A DNA stretch of 37,717 nucleotides from Dehalococcoidia bacterium (GTDB lineage Bacteria > Chloroflexota > Dehalococcoidia > Lucifugimonadales > UBA1123), in the NCBI GenBank assembly GCA_009838465.1, contig VXRN01000052.1, forward strand, positions 1-37,717, written 5' to 3'. Below, one piece after another: positions 1-8,062 of the stretch; the stretch's first letter is position 1; every line of letters starts with the position of its first letter. Below the pieces are notes generated by a model. That model was not told where the DNA came from and made no database searches. It worked only from the letters and a program-made list of their open reading frames with translations. Both the position numbers and the translations under genes were made by a program.

Positions 1-2
1 AC

Positions 3-611
3 GGCGCGATGGAACGCCACTCCAGCAATACCTGGCAGCGAGAGGTAAGCCAGGGCGCGAACACCCTGACCATCGCGAACGGGCACGTCATTGACGCACT
101 TCGCTTTGTGGCCGGCAACTTCGCGCGGGTGACGTGCATGGTCAGTACCCAGGCAAAACAGTGGTACGAGACCGATACCCATCAGTTTGTCCAGGTCACA
201 TCGCCGGACAATGTGCGAGTCAGCGGACAGCTGGAGAGTGGCGCGGCTGTGTCGGTCCATGTCGGGGCTGTCCCCTGGGCCGGCAGCGGATTTCGAATGG
301 AGATCTACGGGCGGGAGGGCACGCTGGTTATCACGGGGAGTGTGTCGTCCCAGCGTGGCGAGATGCTGAGAATACAGGGCGTGCGGGGAAGCCATGATTT
401 GCAGGACCTGGACATACCCGATCGTTTTATCTATGTGCCGTCCGACTTTCCCGACGAAGACCCATTCAACGTCGGCCAGATGTACGCACTGTTCGCCGAT
501 GCGATACGAACCGGAAGGAGTCGCGTGCCGACGTTCGATGTAGCGGTTGACCTGCATCGTTTCATAGATACCCTCAGACGGGCGTCGGACACCGGTACAA
601 GTTCCCCGTAG
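3..611 (+). CDS. Gfo/Idh/MocA-family oxidoreductase, C-terminal part (5' partial)
   Basis: The reading frame is open from the first bases of the window, so the gene starts upstream; the first ATG at 9 is probably internal. About 200 residues are visible. The stretch TIANGHVIDALRFVAGNF resembles the C-terminal substrate-binding domain of the Gfo/Idh/MocA family, where a Gly-His pair precedes a helix ending in a hydrophobic-G pattern. It is followed by the usual run of beta strands (GSGFRMEIYGREGTLVITG) and a final helix with FNVGQMYALFADAIRTGR. These enzymes are NAD(P)-dependent oxidoreductases acting on sugars and related alcohols. The Rossmann domain and catalytic Lys would lie outside the window, so substrate and activity cannot be judged. 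Confidence 0.8.
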   Translation, partial: GAMERHSSNTWQREVSQGANTLTIANGHVIDALRFVAGNFARVTCMVSTQAKQWYETDTHQFVQVTSPDNVRVSGQLESGAAVSVHVGAVPWAGSGFRMEIYGREGTLVITGSVSSQRGEMLRIQGVRGSHDLQDLDIPDRFIYVPSDFPDEDPFNVGQMYALFADAIRTGRSRVPTFDVAVDLHRFIDTLRRASDTGTSSP

Positions 612-979
612 CCTGAGCTGTAGTTCAGAGAACGTAGACTAAAGGGATAGTCATATCGGAGGGTCAGGGCCAGTCGAGGATCCCATGCGCCGCAACTGCC
701 GCGGGGCCAACGAGCTGGGCTTAGACCAAGACTAAGGTCTGAGGACCTGAAGTCGTTCCATGTGGAAATCCCCTGTCGCTGGCGCCGGGCCTCGGTGACA
801 GTTCGCACTATTGCCATTATGTAAAGTCCGCAGCTGAGTAAGCGTTGGGCATAATGGGGCACCATGTCTTAGAGGGCTACGGCTCTTTCTGACGAACCTG
901 GCCTAGCATAACTGAGGTATCACAGCGACATGCTAAAATGGCGCCCAGAAACAATGCATAGACCATTGAGGTAAGCGCT
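612..979. other. Intergenic region with one copy of a dispersed repeat
   Basis: No convincing gene is seen on either strand. The right part (about 745-827) can be aligned loosely with 32485-32570 and ends in the motif described at 805-827. The remainder shows no recognisable structure. Confidence 0.5.
805..827 (+). repeat. Dispersed intergenic repeat, copy 1 (ends TATGTAAAGT)
   Basis: This is the first of three related segments in the window, the others being at 32547-32570 and 33461-33483. All share CTAT, a short variable stretch, CA, and then TATGTAAAGT at the same spacing. Each is preceded by a GC-rich CGCCGG-like tract. Each lies upstream of a plus-strand gene, here about 150 bp before the zinc-ribbon gene at 980. 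Function is unknown; a promoter or the end of a small non-coding element are both possible. Confidence 0.55.
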
Positions 980-1429
980 GTGGGCCAGCATCGAACGCAA
1001 CTTGGGACCAGCCAACGGGTATGCGAAGAATGCGGTGCTATTTTCCGGAAGTCTTTGCCGGAATGTCCTCGATGCAAAGCGTCTGTCAAGAAGACATCTC
1101 GCCGTAAAGTCGTATTTCTCTGGGCAGCCGGGATACTTGGGGCACTGATTATACTCAGCATGATTATTCCAGAGGACACTTCCACAAACCGTATCGAACG
1201 CGAACTCCGGATAAAGGCAGAGAGCTACGGTGCATCATCCAACAGTTCAGATATACCCGGGGCTTGCCGGTCTCTTGAGCAGACAGGTTGGAGGTACTCA
1301 GGCGAGCAAGAGTTACAGTACCGAAAATCGATGTCTAGTGCTTCCAGAATCGACCACACAGTTGATTCCATCGCCGCAGAGATGGATTACGTTCCGTCCA
1401 GAATTCAAGAATACTGTAACAGTCGCTGA
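980..1429 (+). CDS. Zinc-ribbon single-pass membrane protein
   Basis: A 149-residue protein with a probable GTG start at 980, preceded by GAGGT at 968-972. The N-terminal part carries two cysteine pairs, CEEC near residue 16 and CPRC near residue 30, forming a zinc ribbon. A basic patch (KKTSRRK) is followed by one hydrophobic segment at about residues 45-63. The rest, about 80 residues, would lie on the other side of the membrane and is hydrophilic. Zinc ribbon plus one transmembrane helix is a common plan for small uncharacterised membrane proteins. No specific family is recognised and no partner gene is evident. The next gene is 318 bp downstream. Confidence 0.6.
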   Translation: MGQHRTQLGTSQRVCEECGAIFRKSLPECPRCKASVKKTSRRKVVFLWAAGILGALIILSMIIPEDTSTNRIERELRIKAESYGASSNSSDIPGACRSLEQTGWRYSGEQELQYRKSMSSASRIDHTVDSIAAEMDYVPSRIQEYCNSR

Positions 1430-1460
1430 CTTCCAAAGGCGCATCTGCAGGGCGATAGAC

Positions 1461-1498
1461 AATGAGACAAAATAGGGCAAAGGGTCCTATCCGGCTGT
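1461..1498 (+). repeat. 38-nt direct repeat, left copy flanking the HEPN gene
   Basis: Matches 3098-3135 at 28 of 38 positions by eye. The blocks AATGAGACAAAAT and GTCCTATC are identical and equally spaced. This copy lies 32 nt after the stop at 1429; the other lies 22 nt after the stop at 3076. They may be gene-end elements or boundaries of a duplicated cassette. Confidence 0.55.
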
Positions 1499-1596
1499 CT
1501 GGCCGAAGGATTTCTGCGAATGCTGGATCCTAGGTTCAGCTTATACCATTTCAGTTTGGATATGTCGTGAAATCGTCAGCCAGTGATGCGTTGTCA

Positions 1597-1614
1597 TTCC
1601 CGCGAAAGTGGGAA
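1597..1614. repeat. Short hairpin repeat with GAAA loop
   Basis: TTCCCGCGAAAGTGGGAA can fold into a 7-bp stem (one G-T pair) capped by GAAA. The surrounding GTCATTCCCGCGAAAG is a common form of small intergenic repeat in many bacterial genomes. Only this copy was noticed in the window, and no T-run follows it, so a terminator role is doubtful. Confidence 0.5.
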
Positions 1615-1747
1615 GCTATTCAAGCCCAGCCTGTTGCAACACGACTACGTTATCCCTAATTGGTATTATTATGCTTAAGTCACGAAGTGTCTGAAAGCGA
1701 AAGTCAATGATGCGAATGTGCGAAGCTCTTAGTCAATTCAGTGAGAT

Positions 1748-3076
1748 GTGAATTATATGGACACTGACAAGGTGCAGGGTCTCTCGAATCTGCTGAACCA
1801 GGCAGTTAGTAGCTTGCTGATAACCGACGGTCGCAGTCGATACATGGATCTCCAAGCCTACCGTCAGGGTCTACAGATCTGTTGGCAGCACTATAGGCCG
1901 GACTTAAGCAGATTCAACATCGACCTTTATGATCCGGTCGTCACGAATCCCGTATTGGAACAGAAACTGCTCAACGTGATTAGAACTGAGTTGGAAGAGT
2001 ACATCCATGAAGAGAGAATACAGACAGCGGCTGACGAGCTTCTAGTCTGGTACGGTGGAGGGCGTCCACTTAGAGACCTGCTGAAACAGCTGCTCAAAGT
2101 CTCCATTGGGCGAAGCCCTCAGTTTGCAGCTCAAGCATTTTACCAGGGTATCGCTGGCGCACCCGCCTTGTACCAAGTGATCTGGCTGTTGAACGGAGCC
2201 CGAGTGGAACGAGAAGAGATTGTCAGCCCGGGAATCCGCCTCGTCCCTTTACCTAATTCCACTGGAGGTCTTCCTGCCTGTCTGCCAGATATATCGTATA
2301 TAAGCCCTATTGACCTAACGGGGCGCACTATGCTCGTAATGGATGGAATTGTCTCACCTGTTTTTGCCAACCCAGGAGCCCCTGCAGTCTACGGCCCAAG
2401 AACCTTCTTCCAGCGTGAGCTGGTGACCACAGAGTTCACAGACTTCGACGTGGAGCAATTCAGCGATGCATTGTCGTTGGCAAGCAACGGATCAATCAAG
2501 TACATGGCCCAGTGGACTCATCTCGACGCGGACAAGATATTCAATCTTGAAGGAACTTATTCAAGAAACCAAACCTACATCCCTTTTTCCCTTCACCACT
2601 ATGGGTCGGTTCTTGTAACGGAGGACGACATACAGAAGGCTACGAGCCTCTACCGAGTGCGAAAGGGGATGAGAGATGGAGATGCCAGAAGACTACAGCT
2701 GGCAATAGACAGGTGGATTAAGTCCAAGTCGGACCAAGAAATCTCTGACAGCTTCATCGACATTGGGATAGCCTTTGAATCACTATACCTGAATGACATA
2801 GGTGGCGACCGGGGTGAATTGAATTTCAGGCTTCGGCTTCGAGCAGCTTGGCATTTGGGTAGAGACATCCATCACAGAGAGTCCATAATGAGTGACCTAG
2901 GCAAGATTTACAGCCTGCGCTCCAAAGCTGCACATGGGGCAGTTGTCGAGTACGGCGCAGATACAAGGCGACTCAAGGAGAAGGCCCAGCAAATATGCAG
3001 GCAGTCGATTCTGAAAGTCATTGATGATGGACGATTTCCGGACTGGCACCGTCTAGTGTTAGGTGCCGACAATTGA
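1748..3076 (+). CDS. Apea-like HEPN domain protein, putative RNase
   Basis: A 442-residue protein. The C-terminal third (about 300-410) has an Apea-like HEPN arrangement: a helix with AIDRWIKS, the segment SFIDIGIAFESLYL, then LRSKAAHG, which gives the HEPN RNase motif R-x4-H (R391 and H396). HEPN domains with this motif are usually metal-independent RNases in abortive-infection, toxin-antitoxin or other stress systems. The first 300 residues are not recognised; they are helical at the start and then appear to form a mixed domain. GTG at 1748 and ATG at 1757 are both usable starts. No partner antitoxin gene is adjacent, and the gene is bracketed by two related 38-nt repeats, suggesting it may move as a unit. 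Assignment to HEPN is fairly firm; a role in defence is inference. Confidence 0.75.
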   Translation: MNYMDTDKVQGLSNLLNQAVSSLLITDGRSRYMDLQAYRQGLQICWQHYRPDLSRFNIDLYDPVVTNPVLEQKLLNVIRTELEEYIHEERIQTAADELLVWYGGGRPLRDLLKQLLKVSIGRSPQFAAQAFYQGIAGAPALYQVIWLLNGARVEREEIVSPGIRLVPLPNSTGGLPACLPDISYISPIDLTGRTMLVMDGIVSPVFANPGAPAVYGPRTFFQRELVTTEFTDFDVEQFSDALSLASNGSIKYMAQWTHLDADKIFNLEGTYSRNQTYIPFSLHHYGSVLVTEDDIQKATSLYRVRKGMRDGDARRLQLAIDRWIKSKSDQEISDSFIDIGIAFESLYLNDIGGDRGELNFRLRLRAAWHLGRDIHHRESIMSDLGKIYSLRSKAAHGAVVEYGADTRRLKEKAQQICRQSILKVIDDGRFPDWHRLVLGADN

Positions 3077-3097
3077 GCTGCAAACACCTGCCGACTG

Positions 3098-3135
3098 AAT
3101 GAGACAAAATGCTATGAAATGTCCTATCGGCCTGT
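3098..3135 (+). repeat. 38-nt direct repeat, right copy flanking the HEPN gene
   Basis: Partner of 1461-1498 in the same orientation, with identical outer blocks and a diverged centre. It begins 22 nt after the HEPN stop codon. Confidence 0.55.
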
Positions 3136-3315
3136 TATTGACCAGAGACCCATCAGTCGCATCCCTGTGTGAAATCGCACTAGAGATGTAATGTCAGCTG
3201 GAGAGTCCGCAGCGCTTTGTTCGCCACGTCAATGATGGCCAGAAGACTCCTGCCGCAATAGCCACTGAGCCGAGAAGATAGGTCACGCGATGGTCGCTGC
3301 GCCGGTCTCTTCGGG

Positions 3316-4149
3316 CTACGACGGCTCCCAGGTGATCAGCATCTCCCGGAGTGACCGCTGCCAGCCTGGACGGTATCCATGTGGGCCGGGGATGAACAGT
3401 TCATCGAGGTTATCCTGAAAGACGCCTGCGGCCCGCTCCCGGTCTTCGGGTCGAAGCCAGGGACTGTCGAGAGCCCACTGCAGGGCATCCTCGCGGCTGG
3501 GATGGCTCCCATTCTCCCACCAGGGTGAGTCCGGCAGCACGATCACATCCGGTAGGATGTCCATGTCCCACAACACCGCCAGCAACTGGCGAAAGCCGGG
3601 CAGGGGCTTCTGCTCCTCCCCATACACCATTTGAAACAGCGGGCCGGCGCTGCAAGGGGGCGGTTCACTCCAGAGGGTGATCATCACCCGCCGACTGGCC
3701 GCTGCAGCCAACTTCTCGACGAAGGCGACGATGTCTCGAACGAAGTAGGTCACGCAGCCGGCGAACACCACATCGCCGGAAACATCCCGAGTGTCCATCC
3801 AGTCCGCCTGTACCCTGTCGGCGTTCCCAATGCAGGCTTCCTCACAGCTCGCGTCGAACTCCGCTCCCATGCCGGGGGAAGGTTCCACGACGATAACCTC
3901 CCGGCAGCGTCGCGCCATGGGCAGACCGACCCTGCCCGCACCGCCTCCCACATCGACGAAAACGTCATCTGGCCGCAGATATGAAGCGACCGCCTTCAGA
4001 CTGTCGTCCAGGTCGCGAAGAGGGTCAAGGCGAAAGAGCTGTGCCATTCTTCCTCCCCAGGGGTCGATAGGCGGCTGCGGTCCGAAGATACGCCTGTTCT
4101 GAGCGGCAACCGCGTCCTGCCAGGCGGCGTAGTCTTTTGCTGCGGACAT
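3316..4149 (-). CDS. Class I SAM-dependent methyltransferase
   Basis: A 277-residue protein with ATG at 4149. Residues 63-77 (VFVDVGGGAGRVGLP) are motif I, the glycine-rich SAM-binding loop, with the acidic end of strand 2 at VVEPS about 20 residues later. GDVVFAGCVTYFV fits motif IV. The C-terminal half is rich in Trp and Pro and may form a substrate lid. The substrate cannot be read from the sequence. It lies downstream of the MFS pair on the same strand but 281 bp away, so co-transcription is uncertain. A second, unrelated methyltransferase sits at 6725-7522. Confidence 0.85.
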   Translation of the reverse strand: MSAAKDYAAWQDAVAAQNRRIFGPQPPIDPWGGRMAQLFRLDPLRDLDDSLKAVASYLRPDDVFVDVGGGAGRVGLPMARRCREVIVVEPSPGMGAEFDASCEEACIGNADRVQADWMDTRDVSGDVVFAGCVTYFVRDIVAFVEKLAAAASRRVMITLWSEPPPCSAGPLFQMVYGEEQKPLPGFRQLLAVLWDMDILPDVIVLPDSPWWENGSHPSREDALQWALDSPWLRPEDRERAAGVFQDNLDELFIPGPHGYRPGWQRSLREMLITWEPS

Positions 4150-4430
4150 TCGATGGGGTCTCCTTCGATTCTTTGGGATCGTGTGTGTACAGTCGACTTA
4201 TGTTCCAGCTTCCAATGCACTGTCGTACGAGTGGCGCAAGTTCCTCCCTGCTGTCCGCGGCAAATTTACTGCGGAGTGTGACCATGGAATTCGAGCAGTG
4301 CCAGTATAGGGAGTTTCCGCAGGCCAGCGCCAATGGAAGCGAAGATGCTGACCTGAGAAGAAGGCGCCAGAAGCGGAAGGTCGGACTCGGGAGTCACCAC
4401 ACATACCGACTCGGATCGGGGACCGCTATG

Positions 4431-5462
4431 TCAGTCCTCCGGCAAGGAAGCCGGCTGCAAGCCAGTCGGGCTGCTGAAGAGAGACACCGCCGCGCTGGCA
4501 AGCTGGAGAGCTCCCATTACCATGAACGCCGATTTCAGACCCGCCATGAACGAGGACAGCAGACCGGTTGTGGGGACTGAACTGAGAACTGCGTTGATGT
4601 CCGGCTCGTCTCCCCCGCCTACCATCACGGCCACGACTATCGAGGTGGCGACCGCGGTACCCGTCACGGTGCCGGAGTTTCGCGAGAGGCTCACGAAGGC
4701 GGAGACGACGCCATGCCTGCCGGTCTCCACGGCGCTGAATATCGAAGCGGAGTTCGGCGACTGAAAGAAGCCTGTGCCGGCGCTCTGCAGCAGTACGCCC
4801 ACGAGCACATGGACAAGAGATGAGGACACGCTTAAGGACGCCAGAGCGAAGAGTCCGGCCGCAGACAGCAGCAGGCCGGTGACCGTAAATGGTCTCCGCC
4901 CGAAGCGGTCCGACAGGTGTCCGCCAACGACGCCGAGAACGATCCTGCTCGCAGCGTTGGGAAGCAGCACCAGTCCGACGACGGCGGGTGTGTATCCGAG
5001 CGCGCCCTGGAGATAGAAGGGTAGCAGGAAGCGGGCCGAAGTCGTCGCCACAAAAGACATGAAGTTCGTGATCAGGCCTATGCTGAAGACCCTGCTCCTG
5101 AACAGCCTCAGGTCCAGCAGAGGGACGTCGGAGCGAAGTTCCCACCATACGAATGCCGCCAGGAATGCTATGAATCCGAGCGCGGCGGCCAGGATGGGTC
5201 CCGACGTCCATCCCATCTGGGAACCATTGGACACTGCTAGGAGAAACGTCAGCAGAACTACCGCGGACAGAGCGGCTCCGGTGAAGTCATACTTTGGACT
5301 GCGGGTGTCCTGCCGCAGGACCTCACTTCTGATCAGACATGCAGCCGCAATTATCGCTACGATTGCCAGGCTCGCATTCACATAGAAAATCCAGCGCCAG
5401 TCGAACGCGGTGATAAGGAATCCGCCCACAGCGGGACCCAGGACGCCCCCGGCTCCTGCCAC
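4431..5462 (-). CDS. MFS multidrug efflux transporter, C-terminal part (frameshifted)
   Basis: The second part of a 14-helix-type (DHA2, EmrB/QacA-like) transporter. It begins in VAGAGGVLGPAVGGFL, the conserved motif C region that normally follows directly on the N-terminal piece encoded at 5378-5899. It runs through about ten hydrophobic segments, with the DRFGRRP loop as the central motif A repeat. The two frames overlap by 85 nt. Adding one base within about 5462-5468 would join GRTAA to VAGAGG and give one protein of about 490 residues. The break is not in a homopolymer, so it looks more like a real deletion than a typical sequencing slip, though error remains possible. As sequenced, no full transporter would be made. 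Confidence 0.8.
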   Translation of the reverse strand: MAGAGGVLGPAVGGFLITAFDWRWIFYVNASLAIVAIIAAACLIRSEVLRQDTRSPKYDFTGAALSAVVLLTFLLAVSNGSQMGWTSGPILAAALGFIAFLAAFVWWELRSDVPLLDLRLFRSRVFSIGLITNFMSFVATTSARFLLPFYLQGALGYTPAVVGLVLLPNAASRIVLGVVGGHLSDRFGRRPFTVTGLLLSAAGLFALASLSVSSSLVHVLVGVLLQSAGTGFFQSPNSASIFSAVETGRHGVVSAFVSLSRNSGTVTGTAVATSIVVAVMVGGGDEPDINAVLSSVPTTGLLSSFMAGLKSAFMVMGALQLASAAVSLFSSPTGLQPASLPED

Positions 5463-5899
5463 GCTGCCGTGCGACCCATGCCCTTGCCTCGCTCATCTTC
5501 CGGGAACACGGAGGTGACGATGGCTATTGCCGTTCCCTGAAGCATCGCCGCTCCAAGACCCTGCAGGGCCATGAAGGCTATCAGGTACCCGATCCCCGGC
5601 GAGACTGACACCAGCGCTGCACCGGCCGAAAAGAGAGACATCCCCGCGATGAGGACACGCTTTCTGCCAAGGACGTCGGAGAGCCGGCCCATCGGCAGGA
5701 TGAGGGCGCTGATGGCGAGTCCTTCGGCTATTATCACCCACTGGGCTGTCGCGAGGTCAGCGTTGAAGTGCCGGGCGATGGTGGGCAGGGCAACCGACAT
5801 GCCGCCGTGGTTGACGACAGACGCGAGCGTACCCAGCGCGACGGCGGAGAATACCCACCACTTGTAGGCTGGTCTGTCGGCTATACCGGAGGCTAGCAT
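5378..5899 (-). CDS. MFS multidrug efflux transporter, N-terminal part (frameshifted)
   Basis: The first part of a DHA2-type drug:proton antiporter. Residues 15-40 form helix 1; NHGGMSVALPTIARHF is the typical helix 1 exit, with D replaced by NH. GRLSDVLGRKRVLI is motif A between helices 2 and 3, and LQGLGAAMLQGTAIAIV is helix 4. The genuine sequence ends at about GRTAA, after which the frame reads into a non-homologous tail. The start codon lies 43 bp after the stop of the ribbon-helix-helix gene at 5943-6299, an arrangement that suggests a regulator-plus-pump operon transcribed leftwards from the AT-rich region near 6300-6365. Confidence 0.8.
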   Translation of the reverse strand: MLASGIADRPAYKWWVFSAVALGTLASVVNHGGMSVALPTIARHFNADLATAQWVIIAEGLAISALILPMGRLSDVLGRKRVLIAGMSLFSAGAALVSVSPGIGYLIAFMALQGLGAAMLQGTAIAIVTSVFPEDERGKGMGRTAAWQEPGASWVPLWADSLSPRSTGAGFSM

Positions 5900-5942
5900 G
5901 GGATATGAGACGGATGTAGGAAATAACTACGGCAAGGTCGCG

Positions 5943-6299
5943 CTATTCGGGAGCAACAGCCGTATTCTCGTCGACTTCCGCCGGCTCACTCGATCCGTCT
6001 TCGGCGGTCGAGGTATCTTCTCTGCCGAAGTTACTCTCGCTGCGCCTGGCGACCACAGCAGCATCGCCCAGCTTGCGTATCCACTCCTGAATTGTCAGGT
6101 ACTCGGAGGCGGCGGTCTCCGCCCACTCTGCCCACTGCTGTTGTGTCAGTCCGACTTCGACTTTCTGGCTTCGCTGCAGTTCAGAGGGCAGTCTCGGCCT
6201 TCCCCTGCGTCGCCGTCTTCTGCCGGAGGGACCATGCCTGTGGCCTTCGTCGCATTCCCGGTGCTGCGCTGGCTCTTCGCTCGTTTCGGCTATAGTCAC
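5943..6299 (-). CDS. Ribbon-helix-helix-like DNA-binding protein
   Basis: A protein of about 119 residues from a GTG at 6299, chosen because AGAGAGA sits just upstream and because the frame before it reads through very AT-rich, unlikely coding sequence. A basic stretch (GRRRRRRGRPRLPSE) precedes KVEVGLTQQQWAEWAETAASEY and LTIQEWIRKLGDAA, which fit a strand-helix-helix pattern. The acidic tail is rich in Glu, Ser and Thr. It probably regulates itself and the following MFS gene, and the palindrome at 6327-6344 lies directly upstream as a possible operator. The family assignment rests on pattern only. Confidence 0.6.
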   Translation of the reverse strand: MTIAETSEEPAQHRECDEGHRHGPSGRRRRRRGRPRLPSELQRSQKVEVGLTQQQWAEWAETAASEYLTIQEWIRKLGDAAVVARRSESNFGREDTSTAEDGSSEPAEVDENTAVAPE

Positions 6300-6724
6300 T
6301 CGAGTCTCTCTTTTTATATAAGATAGTATTATTATATAATAATAACAGTATAATAACAATGCTGTAAATAACAGAAACCGGACAATACCTTTCGGAAAGT
6401 CTCGGGGGAACGTGTCCCGAGGTTCAACCGGCAGTGCACCGGGTTGCTCAAAAGGGTCAAATCCATGGAGAATGGGCATCAGTAAACAAAGCGGCAACCA
6501 TGCTCCACAAACTGGTCAGGGTTTCATCACAGAATATGAGTACAGTGTCGGTAGTTCAGACTGAAGGGATAAGGAAATCCCGGTCGGGCTGACCGTAGCC
6601 TTGCTCGAGCGCCCTTCAACAAAGTCCCCATCGGTGTAACTGGAGTTTGCGCCTCCCTGTTGACGCCTCCAAAAGGTGACACACCCACCTTTGTACGACT
6701 ACCCCTCACTGACTGACGGGGCAA
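6300..6724. other. Intergenic region, AT-rich at its left end
   Basis: Positions 6311-6370 are almost pure A/T in an otherwise GC-rich window and probably hold the promoter of the leftward regulator-MFS pair. The remainder up to the methyltransferase stop at 6725 has no convincing gene. A 65-codon minus-strand frame there has no family features. Confidence 0.5.
6327..6344. promoter_or_regulatory. 18-bp perfect AT palindrome upstream of the regulator gene
   Basis: TATTATTATATAATAATA is its own reverse complement. It lies 28 bp upstream of the GTG start of the ribbon-helix-helix gene, the usual place for an autoregulatory operator. The low sequence complexity makes chance symmetry more likely than for a GC-containing palindrome. 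Confidence 0.4.
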
Positions 6725-7522
6725 TCAGGACCCTCTGATCGCCTTGAAGATGCCCGTTTCCGTGCTTATTCGGAACGCGCCCCTGAGTTGGATTTCACTA
6801 TCGAAGCTGGCACGCAGCCTGGCGGTTTCCTCATCGGACAGTCGTGTACCTGACAACACGTAGTCAACCAGTGGAGCTGCCTCGGTCACCATCAAGGCAC
6901 CGTTCCTGCGTTCAAGTTCGACTTCGGCGAACCAATGCCCCAGGTCGCTCGCACTGTTGTCCAGGTTGAATTGCGTAAACGTTTGAACACTGCCGTCCGG
7001 TGTTCTGATACCCAGATCTCTGGGCACCTCCCTGAGTTCGGCCATGTGATTCAGTCCGACTGTGGTCGCGTATAGTCTTCCCCCGGGCTTTAACACCCGA
7101 CGAATCTCGGAGAGCGTCCTGTCCAGGTCTGGCACGTGATACAGCATGTGGTTGGCGATAACAGAATCGAAGGTGTCATTGTCATAGGGTATCGACACGG
7201 CATTAACCTCCGCGAACGTGAAACCCAGGGCGGTGCGGCGCAGGCCCTCCTCTGCTTCTCGCACCATCCCCGGGGAAGCATCGGTGAGGGTTATGCTCCA
7301 GCCGTGCGGTATCCGCGACAGGTTTTCGCGCCACAGAAGACCTGTCCCGCACCCGAGCTCGATAACACGCGCTTTCTCCGGGATTTCGAAACGGTCGAAG
7401 ACCCAATGAAACCAGGGATGTTCCTCTGTGCTGAATCGAGTGTGCAGATCGATCCTTGCGCCCAGGTTGCGCGAGTCCTCATATTGCCTTCGAAGGTATT
7501 CCTGGTTCTGCAGAGTGTCCAT
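6725..7522 (-). CDS. Class I SAM-dependent methyltransferase (Methyltransf_11 type)
   Basis: About 265 residues from the ATG at 7522. The frame is open to 7666, but its first codons there would come from an AT palindrome and read as a Tyr/Ile-rich leader, so the downstream MDTLQNQEYL start is preferred. VIELGCGTG (53-61) is motif I, and VLKPGGRLYATT is the typical post-motif III strand. SVIANHMLYHVPDLDRTLSEIRR is the segment seen in UbiE/COQ5-like enzymes. The substrate is unknown; small-molecule methylation is likely. No good ribosome-binding site precedes 7522, so a leaderless transcript or another start at 7540 is possible. Confidence 0.85.
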   Translation of the reverse strand: MDTLQNQEYLRRQYEDSRNLGARIDLHTRFSTEEHPWFHWVFDRFEIPEKARVIELGCGTGLLWRENLSRIPHGWSITLTDASPGMVREAEEGLRRTALGFTFAEVNAVSIPYDNDTFDSVIANHMLYHVPDLDRTLSEIRRVLKPGGRLYATTVGLNHMAELREVPRDLGIRTPDGSVQTFTQFNLDNSASDLGHWFAEVELERRNGALMVTEAAPLVDYVLSGTRLSDEETARLRASFDSEIQLRGAFRISTETGIFKAIRGS

Positions 7523-7629
7523 GAGAAGGTAATTTAGCATGGCAATGTGAGGCTGCGTCAAATCGCTGCCAAGGGCGATCGGCCCCAGCCTCGCATGTTG
7601 TCGTCGCCATTCATCCACCGAGGATTCAA

Positions 7630-7653
7630 TATATATAATATATATTATATATA
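7630..7653. promoter_or_regulatory. 24-bp perfect A/T palindrome
   Basis: An uninterrupted self-complementary run made only of A and T, upstream of the leftward methyltransferase gene and between it and the rightward DUF5679 gene. It could be a promoter or operator, or simply an alternating AT tract. It is the second AT palindrome in this area, after 6327-6344. Confidence 0.4.
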
Positions 7654-7856
7654 AATGGTATTGCATTGACTAAGATATATCTGTGATCTATCCTCTGGCG
7701 GTTGGCTTGAGTGGCTGCTGTCCTGTTTGCATTGCCTCAGAGCTATCTACCGCAGGTCCACCAGCGTCGCCTCACAGCCTTCCATCATCACAACTTGCGA
7801 GTCGGCCTATCAAGACGGGTCGGCTCGCACATGAAGTTTCGAGGGATATATTGCAG

Positions 7857-8000
7857 ATGACTGGATATTGTATGAAGTGTCGGGGGAACCGTGAGATACG
7901 AGAGTCCGAGCAGGTGACGATGAGGAACGGAAGACTGGCCACGCGGGGCAGGTGTGGTGATTGTGGAGCGACGATGTTCAGAATCACCAAGGCCGCATAG
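7857..8000 (+). CDS. DUF5679 zinc-ribbon protein
   Basis: A 47-residue protein starting at the ATG at 7857, with GAGGG at 7841-7845 upstream. YCMKCRGNREI and RGRCGDCGATMFRI give two Cys pairs (CxxC and CxxC) flanking a short beta segment with VTMRNGR. This pattern is characteristic of the DUF5679 family, common in Chloroflexota and Actinomycetota, often annotated only as a short zinc ribbon. A longer frame from 7683 exists but its extra N-terminal residues look non-coding. Function is unknown; binding of nucleic acid or a protein partner is a guess. Confidence 0.8.
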   Translation: MTGYCMKCRGNREIRESEQVTMRNGRLATRGRCGDCGATMFRITKAA

Positions 8001-8062
8001 TTATCGAGGCATACAGAGTGAGGCACGGGACAGGGCGTCTTTGAGGAAGATAATGATGGTCC

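Noticed and set aside
431..865. 144-codon minus-strand frame at the left end
   Set aside because: Antisense to the oxidoreductase end and through the repeat region; no protein-like features.
6527..6724. 65-codon minus-strand frame between regulator and methyltransferase
   Set aside because: No ribosome-binding site, no family pattern and a composition unlike the neighbours.
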